Shown here: positions 58,367-64,000 of the stretch, in pieces
How the letters are laid out: each line of letters starts with the position of its first letter
Position numbering within the stretch: the first letter of the stretch is position 1
From: Streptococcus troglodytae
GTDB lineage: Bacteria; Bacillota; Bacilli; Lactobacillales; Streptococcaceae
NCBI RefSeq assembly: GCF_002355215.1
Contig: NZ_AP014612.1
Span: forward strand, 806,001-870,000
Length of the DNA: 64,000 nucleotides
Direction of reading: 5' to 3'
Made by a program: the position numbers and the translations under genes
The notes under the pieces: model-generated
What the model was told of the DNA's origin: nothing
Seen by the model: only the letters and a program-made list of their open reading frames with translations
Databases searched by the model: none

Positions 58367-60319
58367 ATGCTGTTAACAAAGAGAGAAGAACAATTATTGG
58401 CAGCTTTCCAAAATTATGGGAAACTGTCACTTAAACAGATGATAGATTTGCTGAAGGTATCTCAAAGAACCGTTTATCGGACAATTTCTGATCTGACAGA
58501 TAGCCTTAATACGATTAATATTAGTATTATCAAAGAAAATCACAACTATTTTCTCGTAGGAGAATTAGCTAATCTGGCTAGTGTTATTAGTCTAGATACT
58601 TATGAACAGTATGAACGCTTGAATCTCATTACCTATAAGTTATTGATGAGTTTTAGTAGTATCACAAATGAGCAGCTACAGGAAGACTTTAATGTTTCTA
58701 ATGTCACCATTATTCAAGATATTGCTGAAATTGAAAAGCGTTTGGCAGATTTTGACTTACGGTTAGAGCGTAAAAAAGGTTACCGTTTAGTAGGAAATCA
58801 AAATACCTTACGACGCTTATTGGCCATTTTGCTAACCAATAACCTCTCAGTTTCTGATTTTGGAGTGGGAGCATATGAGCGCTTTGAGGTCTTAGACAAG
58901 GCAAAATTAGAACTTGCGAAACAAATCTTTCGATCATCACAGGAAGACCTACCTGATTTAGATGCTAAGATGAGTGAATTTTTCATCATTCTCTTAGCCT
59001 TATCAGGTTGGCGGGATAATGAAGCAGTCGGACACAGTATCAGCAAAGTAGCTCTTGATTTTTCACAGAAAGTTTATACTGAATTTTCACAGAAAACCAA
59101 TCAATTTTACAGTATTCAAGAGATTCTTTATTATGCTAGTGTTTTAGATGAGCTAGTCATTAAAAGACAGGAAACGCCGCTTTTTCATGAAAAATTTGAC
59201 AGTGCTTTTTTCTATAATATTTCAAATTTGATTGATAAAGTATCTCTTTATACTAAAATTAACTTTGCTAAGGATAAAACACTCTTTCATTTTTTGTTTA
59301 ATCATATTCGCTTGAATTTGGCTGTCCCTCAAATTTTTGAAGACAAGTCAAATATTACGATTGCTCATGAGGTTGTTCAAGGCAATGAACACTTACATCG
59401 TGTTGTTAGCCTTCTAGTTCAGGATATTTTTCCAAAGTATTTGCAAAGAGAATCAGAGTATGAATTAATTACCTTACATTTTGCTTCAAGTCTACGCCGC
59501 AGTCCAGATATTTATCCTATTAAGATTTTACTTTTAACGGATGAGCGTCCCTTAGCCAGAGAACTTCTCATCACACGTATTAAAACCATTGCACCTTTTG
59601 TTGATAAGGTGGTTGTCAAAGAATTGGCTCAGTATGAGACAAAGGATAAAGATTATTATAATTGTGTTTTGGCAACCAAGCCTTTAGCGGATAAAGCAGT
59701 CAAGATAGTTTCTACTTATCCTGATGCAAAAGAAATGCTGCAACTTCAAGATTATTTACAGAATGTACAGGCTCATCAAAAAATCATCATTCGTGATGAG
59801 CAGACAAATAGGCAAGGCTATAATCTACAAAATTATTTTTTGGCTACACAGCAACTTTTACAGGAATTTTCTTATCAAGAGATTGATAATCCTGCTGATT
59901 TTGAAAGAAGTGTTCCAAAAATCATTGAAACGATTGCTGCGGTTTCAGATAAGTCCTATTTGTCCAGTAAATTGTTAAGACGTTTTGCTGTGAGTCCCTT
60001 GGCTATTCCAGAGACTCATTTGGCTCTTTTGCATACACAGTCAAGTAAGGTTATAATGTCTTGTTTTAAAATTTATGATTTAAAAAGGCCTGTAACAGCC
60101 CTATCTATGAATTACCAAAAAGAGACAGTTACAAGAATTTTAGTTATGCTGACACGATTAGATGAAACAAAAGAAATGAGAGATTTGATGACGGCTATCA
60201 GTCAATCTATCATCGAAAATCATCTTTATACAGAAATTTACAAGACAGGTAATAAAGATATTATTTATCAATTATTGAATCAAATATTTACAGAAAAAAT
60301 AAAGAAATTGGAGACCTAA
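58367..60319 (+). CDS. mtlR: mannitol operon transcriptional activator MtlR
   Basis: A 650-residue multidomain activator. In order: an N-terminal HTH ([34 protein letters not shown]); a second HTH-like region near residue 100 ([23 protein letters not shown]); two PRDs from about residue 180 to 390; an EIIB-like part; and a C-terminal EIIA-like domain containing [14 protein letters not shown] phosphorylation of PRD and EII-like sites would tune activity to mannitol and sugar supply. It lies between mtlA and the EIIA gene. The start has no strong ribosome site. Confidence 0.93.
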   Translation: MLLTKREEQLLAAFQNYGKLSLKQMIDLLKVSQRTVYRTISDLTDSLNTINISIIKENHNYFLVGELANLASVISLDTYEQYERLNLITYKLLMSFSSITNEQLQEDFNVSNVTIIQDIAEIEKRLADFDLRLERKKGYRLVGNQNTLRRLLAILLTNNLSVSDFGVGAYERFEVLDKAKLELAKQIFRSSQEDLPDLDAKMSEFFIILLALSGWRDNEAVGHSISKVALDFSQKVYTEFSQKTNQFYSIQEILYYASVLDELVIKRQETPLFHEKFDSAFFYNISNLIDKVSLYTKINFAKDKTLFHFLFNHIRLNLAVPQIFEDKSNITIAHEVVQGNEHLHRVVSLLVQDIFPKYLQRESEYELITLHFASSLRRSPDIYPIKILLLTDERPLARELLITRIKTIAPFVDKVVVKELAQYETKDKDYYNCVLATKPLADKAVKIVSTYPDAKEMLQLQDYLQNVQAHQKIIIRDEQTNRQGYNLQNYFLATQQLLQEFSYQEIDNPADFERSVPKIIETIAAVSDKSYLSSKLLRRFAVSPLAIPETHLALLHTQSSKVIMSCFKIYDLKRPVTALSMNYQKETVTRILVMLTRLDETKEMRDLMTAISQSIIENHLYTEIYKTGNKDIIYQLLNQIFTEKIKKLET

Positions 60320-60320
60320 G

Positions 60321-60758
60321 ATGGAATTTCAAAAAGATTTAATTAAATTGAACCAACATTTTCCTGATAAGGAAGCTGCTATTCGTTTTTGTGGCCAGCT
60401 CTTAGCTGATGGTGGTTATGTAGAGCCAGCTTATATTGATGCCATGATTCAGCGCGATAAAGAACTCTCTGTTTATATGGGAAATTTTATTGCCATTCCT
60501 CATGGAACGGACGACGCTAAAAAGAATGTTCTCAAATCAGGTATCACAGTTGTTCAGGTACCGGACGGTGTTAATTTTGGAACAGAAGCTAATCCAAAGG
60601 TTGCCACTGTCTTATTTGGTATCGCTGGAATTGGTGATGAACATCTGCAAATCATCCAAAATATTTCGATTTTCTGTGCAGATGTTGATAATGTTGTTAA
60701 GTTAGCTGATGCTCAAACAGAAGATGAAGTTGTCAAACTTTTAAGTCAAGTTAATTAA
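60321..60758 (+). CDS. mtlF: PTS mannitol-specific EIIA
   Basis: A 145-residue EIIA-Mtl. The phosphorylated histidine is in [30 protein letters not shown] and [18 protein letters not shown] complete the family pattern. It takes phosphate from HPr and passes it to C389 of MtlA. It starts one base after the mtlR stop and is followed by mtlD. Confidence 0.96.
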   Translation: MEFQKDLIKLNQHFPDKEAAIRFCGQLLADGGYVEPAYIDAMIQRDKELSVYMGNFIAIPHGTDDAKKNVLKSGITVVQVPDGVNFGTEANPKVATVLFGIAGIGDEHLQIIQNISIFCADVDNVVKLADAQTEDEVVKLLSQVN

Positions 60759-60773
60759 AAGGAGTTGTTAATC

Positions 60774-61922
60774 ATGAAAAAAGCAGTACATTTTGGAGCG
60801 GGCAATATTGGACGTGGTTTTATTGGCCAAATTTTATTTGAAAATGGCTTTGCCATTGATTTTGTAGATGTTAATGATAAAATTATTAATGCTCTTAACG
60901 AACGTCATTCTTATGATATTGAAATCGCAGAAGATGGCAAACGGCATATTACAGTGTCTAATGTTGCTGGTATTAATAACAAGGAAAATCCACAAGCGGT
61001 CGTTGATGCTGTGGCTGAGGCAGATTTGGTTACAACCGCTATTGGTCCTAATATTTTGCCTTTTATTGCCCAATTGATTGCCAAAGGCATTGAAAAACGT
61101 CGTGAAAATCAGAATCAAACGCCACTTGATATCATTGCCTGTGAAAATATGATTGGTGGCTCTGCCTTTCTCTGGCAGGAAGTGCAGAAATACCTCAGCG
61201 CTGATGGTTTAGTTTTTGCTAAAGATTATATTGGCTTTCCAAATGCTGCTGTTGACCGCATTGTTCCAGCTCAGGTTCATGAAGATCCCCTCTTTGTTGT
61301 GGTTGAGCCATTTTCAGAATGGGTAGTCGAAACTGCTGCTATGAAAAATCCTGATTTACAATTGTCTTTTGTTCACTATGAAGAAAATTTGGAACCATTC
61401 ATTGAAAGAAAGCTTTTCTCTGTTAATTCAGGTCATGCAACAACAGCTTATACAGGTGCTTATTTTGGTGCTAAGACAGTCCTAGAAGCACTTAAAGACC
61501 AACAAGTTAAAGAGCAACTAAAGGCAGTTCTGGGTGAAATTCGCCAGCTTTTAATGGCTAAATGGCAATTTAAAGAAGATGATCTGAAAGATTATCATGA
61601 TATTATTATCAGTCGTTTTGAAAATCCTTATATTGTAGATGACGTTACTCGTGTTGCTAGAACACCAATTCGTAAGTTAGGCTATGATGAACGCTTTATC
61701 CGTCCTATTCGTGAGCTGAAAGATCGTGGCTTGTCTTATAAAAATCTTTTGCAAACAGTGGCTTATGTTTTCCATTACAAGGATTCAAATGATGAACAAA
61801 GTGTTCAGCTTCAAACGCTTCTACAAGAAAAGCCTTTAAAAGCAGTTGTTAAAGAAGTGACAGAATTGACAGATACTGCTTTGATTGAAGAAATTATTGC
61901 CAGTGTTGAATCTTTAGATTAA
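60774..61922 (+). CDS. mtlD: mannitol-1-phosphate 5-dehydrogenase
   Basis: A 382-residue NAD-dependent dehydrogenase. The Rossmann motif [22 protein letters not shown] is at the N terminus, with [10 protein letters not shown], and the catalytic-lysine region [22 protein letters not shown]. It oxidises mannitol-1-phosphate to fructose-6-phosphate, the last step of the pathway. The ATG at 60774 follows AAAGGAG. Confidence 0.96.
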   Translation: MKKAVHFGAGNIGRGFIGQILFENGFAIDFVDVNDKIINALNERHSYDIEIAEDGKRHITVSNVAGINNKENPQAVVDAVAEADLVTTAIGPNILPFIAQLIAKGIEKRRENQNQTPLDIIACENMIGGSAFLWQEVQKYLSADGLVFAKDYIGFPNAAVDRIVPAQVHEDPLFVVVEPFSEWVVETAAMKNPDLQLSFVHYEENLEPFIERKLFSVNSGHATTAYTGAYFGAKTVLEALKDQQVKEQLKAVLGEIRQLLMAKWQFKEDDLKDYHDIIISRFENPYIVDDVTRVARTPIRKLGYDERFIRPIRELKDRGLSYKNLLQTVAYVFHYKDSNDEQSVQLQTLLQEKPLKAVVKEVTELTDTALIEEIIASVESLD

Positions 61923-61941
61923 GGGAAACTCTTATAATTAA

Positions 61942-62026
61942 AAGAACTAGCTCTTGCTCTGCGTTTTCTATAAGTTAGACGGTAAACTTTAACTCATAGA
62001 GTCAGTACAAGCAGCTAGCTTTTTGT
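61942..62026 (+). terminator. probable terminator of the mtl operon
   Basis: AACTAGCTCTTGCT pairs with AGCAGCTAGCTTTTTG at its ends across a long loop (about 50 bases), ending in a T run. The length makes it less certain than the other terminators. Confidence 0.45.
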
Positions 62027-62097
62027 TGTGATAAGACTTGCCAACTGATGAAAACTCAGGTAAACTGTTAATGGTAATCAAAATAAAAGGAGTTTGT

Positions 62098-62430
62098 ATG
62101 TCTTTACCTAATTGTCCTAAATGTCAGTCAGAGTATGTCTATGAAGATGGTATTCTATTGGTTTGTCCAGAATGTGCCTATGAATGGAATCCTGCAGAAG
62201 TTGAGGAAGAAGAAGGACTTGTTGTCAGTGATGCTAATGGCAAACAATTAGCTGATGGTGATACAGTCACTCTTATTAAGGATCTTAAAGTTAAGGGCGC
62301 ACCTAAAGATCTAAAACAAGGAACACGTGTTAAAAATATTCGCCTTGTTGAAGGTGATCACAATATTGATTGTAAAATTGATGGCTTTGGTGCTATGAAA
62401 TTAAAGTCTGAATTTGTGAAAAAAATATAA
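62098..62430 (+). CDS. PhnA/YjdM-type zinc-ribbon protein
   Basis: A 110-residue protein. An N-terminal zinc ribbon, [28 protein letters not shown] (two CxxC pairs), is followed by a PhnA-type SH3-like domain with [24 protein letters not shown] and a final [15 protein letters not shown]. It was historically tied to phosphonate use by name only; the true function is unknown. The ATG at 62098 has AAAGGAG; the earlier in-frame start is poor. Confidence 0.9.
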   Translation: MSLPNCPKCQSEYVYEDGILLVCPECAYEWNPAEVEEEEGLVVSDANGKQLADGDTVTLIKDLKVKGAPKDLKQGTRVKNIRLVEGDHNIDCKIDGFGAMKLKSEFVKKI

Positions 62431-62458
62431 GAAGAAAGCAAGTTGAATTGTCTATCTT

Positions 62459-62503
62459 AGAAACAAGAAATTAATGAAGATGGTTCATTCTTGTTCTTTT
62501 TTT
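62459..62503 (+). terminator. terminator after the PhnA-type gene
   Basis: AGAAACAAGAA pairs with TTCTTGTTCT and ends in a run of T; TGAA/TTCA extends the stem inward. Confidence 0.7.
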
Positions 62504-62584
62504 GGTGATACAGAAATCTCCGCTTTGTTTTATGCTTATCTTTGGATGAAAATTCAATTCCATCTATAAAATTTTCTGAAAATT

Positions 62585-62593
62585 TGATATAAT
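62585..62593 (+). promoter_or_regulatory. extended -10 of the ABC transporter operon
   Basis: TGATATAAT, a full extended -10, 28 bases before the permease ATG. The -35 is poor. Confidence 0.65.
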
Positions 62594-62621
62594 AAAAACG
62601 ATTATTTTTTGAGGAGCGTGT

Positions 62622-63263
62622 ATGTCTTATATATCAGAAGTTTTACCGAGTCTTTTAGATGGGGCGCTGATTACTTTACAAGTCTTTTTTATTGTTATTC
62701 TCTTTTCAATTCCTTTAGGAGCTATATTAGCTTTTCTTATGCAGATCCCTTTTAGACCTTTACGTTGGCTGTTAAATCTCTATGTTTGGATTATGCGTGG
62801 GACACCGCTTCTTTTACAACTGATTTTTATTTATTATGTTTTGCCGAGTGCAGGAATCACTTTTGATCGTATGCCAGCAGCTATTTTAGCTTTTACTCTC
62901 AACTATGCTGCCTATTTTGCAGAGATCTTCCGCGGTGGTATTGAGGCTATTCCTAAAGGGCAATATGAAGCTGCTAAGGTTCTTAAGTTAAGTCAGATAC
63001 AGACTGTCCGCTACATTATTTTGCCTCAGGTTGTCAAGATTGTTTTACCGAGTGTCTTTAATGAAATCATCAATCTTGTTAAAGATTCTTCTTTAGTCTA
63101 TGTACTTGGTGTTGGTGATTTGCTTTTAGCCAGTAAAACAGCGGCCAATCGTGACGCTACATTAGCACCAATGTTTATTGCCGGCGGTATTTATTTGATT
63201 TTAATTGGTGTTGTTACCATTTTATCGAAATACGTTGAGAAAAAATTTAGTTATTATAAGTAA
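62622..63263 (+). CDS. polar amino-acid ABC transporter permease
   Basis: A 213-residue permease of the HisM/GlnP type. It has several membrane helices, WIMRGTPLLLQLIFIYYVLPSAGI (conserved RGTPLLxQ), and the EAA loop FAEIFRGGIEAIPKGQYEAAKVLKLSQIQTVRYIILPQ that docks with the ATPase. It belongs to an importer with the two following genes. It has GAGGAG as ribosome site. Confidence 0.94.
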   Translation: MSYISEVLPSLLDGALITLQVFFIVILFSIPLGAILAFLMQIPFRPLRWLLNLYVWIMRGTPLLLQLIFIYYVLPSAGITFDRMPAAILAFTLNYAAYFAEIFRGGIEAIPKGQYEAAKVLKLSQIQTVRYIILPQVVKIVLPSVFNEIINLVKDSSLVYVLGVGDLLLASKTAANRDATLAPMFIAGGIYLILIGVVTILSKYVEKKFSYYK

Positions 63264-63271
63264 GGTGAATC

Positions 63272-63901
63272 ATGTTAGAGCTAAAAAACATTTCTAAGCA
63301 ATTTGGTCAGAAGGTGATTTTTGATCATTTTAATCTAAGCATCCCTGAAGGTAAAGTCTTATCTTTGGTTGGCCCATCTGGTGGCGGTAAAACGACTTTG
63401 TTGCGCATGCTTGCAGGGCTGGAAAAAATTGACTCTGGTCAAGTCATCTATGATGATGAAGTTATTGCTATTGAACATTTGGAGCATCGCAACTTATTAG
63501 GTTTTGTTTTTCAAGACTTTCAATTATTTCCGCATTTGACTGTTTTAGATAATTTGATTTTATCGCCCATAAAGTCTATGAATGCATCGAAAGAAGAAGC
63601 GATACAAAAAGCACGCGATCTCTTGAAACGTTTAGGGTTGGAGGAACATGAAAATGCTTATCCTTACTCTTTGTCAGGCGGTCAAAAACAGCGGGTAGCT
63701 TTGGCGCGTGCTATGATGGTTAATCCTAAAATTATCGGCTATGATGAACCTACTAGTGCCTTAGATCCAGAATTAAGGCAGGAAGTTGAAAAATTAATTT
63801 TACAAAATCAAAAATTGGGTATCACACAAATTGTCGTGACACACGATATGCAGTTTGCCCAAAATATTTCTGATGAGATTGTAAAAATCAATCCAAAATA
63901 A
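63272..63901 (+). CDS. polar amino-acid ABC transporter ATP-binding protein
   Basis: A 209-residue ATPase, somewhat short for the GlnQ family (usually about 240). It has LVGPSGGGKTTLLRMLAGLE (Walker A), VFQDFQLFPHLTVLDN (Q-loop), YSLSGGQKQRVALARAMMVNPKIIGYDEPTSALDPE (signature, Walker B) and VVTHDMQFAQNI (H-loop). It starts eight bases after the permease and powers uptake of a polar amino acid or similar solute. Confidence 0.94.
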   Translation: MLELKNISKQFGQKVIFDHFNLSIPEGKVLSLVGPSGGGKTTLLRMLAGLEKIDSGQVIYDDEVIAIEHLEHRNLLGFVFQDFQLFPHLTVLDNLILSPIKSMNASKEEAIQKARDLLKRLGLEEHENAYPYSLSGGQKQRVALARAMMVNPKIIGYDEPTSALDPELRQEVEKLILQNQKLGITQIVVTHDMQFAQNISDEIVKINPK

Positions 63902-63925
63902 AAAGAAAGTTTAGTAGGTGTTAAG

Positions 63926-64000
63926 ATGACAATCAAAAAAGCAGTAGCAGCTCTCCTTACTTTTCTAGCAGTAGTAACTTTGACAGCATGTGGTAAAAAA
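63926..64000 (+). CDS. solute-binding lipoprotein of the ABC transporter (cut by window end)
   Basis: Only 25 residues are visible: MTIKKAVAALLTFLAVVTLTACGKK. This is a lipoprotein signal peptide with lipobox LTAC, right after the permease and ATPase genes. It is almost certainly the extracellular substrate-binding protein of the importer; the mature domain lies outside the window. Confidence 0.85.
   Translation, partial: MTIKKAVAALLTFLAVVTLTACGKK

Overview
This window looks like a chromosomal segment of Streptococcus mutans or a very close relative. It is low in GC, has short intergenic gaps and AGGAGG-type ribosome sites. It carries a tmRNA encoding the streptococcal tag AKNTNSYAVAA, a mannitol PTS operon, a PyrR-controlled pyrimidine operon and a pfkA-pyk pair. 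There is no rRNA, prophage, insertion sequence or CRISPR array; most of it is core genome.

Layout. 1-6.6 kb: HAD phosphatases, a GNAT acetyltransferase, glycerate kinase, a tandem pair of small membrane proteins and enolase. 7-13.4 kb: uvrC, a frameshifted nitroreductase, pepV, a UDG-like protein, and a small cassette (ArsR repressor, SnoaL-like protein, amidohydrolase) around a perfect palindromic operator. 13.5-21.4 kb: mnmE on the minus strand, then a pentose/nucleoside salvage cluster (rpiA, deoB, two DUF genes, punA, a GATase-like gene, deoD, a HEPN-like gene). 21.4-25.7 kb: a LysR regulator facing the pyr operon (pyrK, pyrDB, pyrF, pyrE) with its PyrR attenuator. 25.7-28.7 kb: a triple structured repeat, a PEBP gene, and a decaying stretch with amidase and ABC-permease pseudogenes. 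28.7-33.2 kb: ung, pyrC and an LPXTG-anchored 5'-nucleotidase. 33.2-39.5 kb: plsY, then parE, fic and parC. 39.6-44.9 kb: ilvE, DUF2969, tRNA-Tyr, tRNA-Gln, rpsA, tRNA-Arg, a TVP38 membrane protein, ssrA and a lipoprotein. 44.9-46.9 kb: a GntR/ABC-2 cassette. 47-56 kb: dnaE, pfkA, pyk, a GlsB-type protein, a signal-peptidase-like protein without its catalytic dyad, and glmS. 56.5-64 kb: the mtl operon, a PhnA-type zinc-ribbon protein and an amino-acid ABC transporter running off the edge.

The most striking unexplained signal is a dispersed intergenic element of about 110-125 bp, present six times (19767-19878, three in tandem at 25791-26128, 36868-36993, and reversed at 41130-41241). Loop and tail sequences are conserved while three stems change with compensating substitutions, so a folded structure appears to be maintained. 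Two copies end exactly at the start codons of deoD and parC, which lack a normal ribosome site. Other notable points are fic between the two topoisomerase IV genes, a glmS Shine-Dalgarno separated from its start by a perfect hairpin, and a SipA-like pseudo-signal peptidase.

Several genes (eno, nitroreductase, ArsR, ABC-2 permease, YueI-like) carry single-base length changes in A/T runs. The clustering suggests either sequencing indels or homopolymer slippage, so those frameshifts should be read with caution. Family names come from recognised motifs and gene order; no database search was run.
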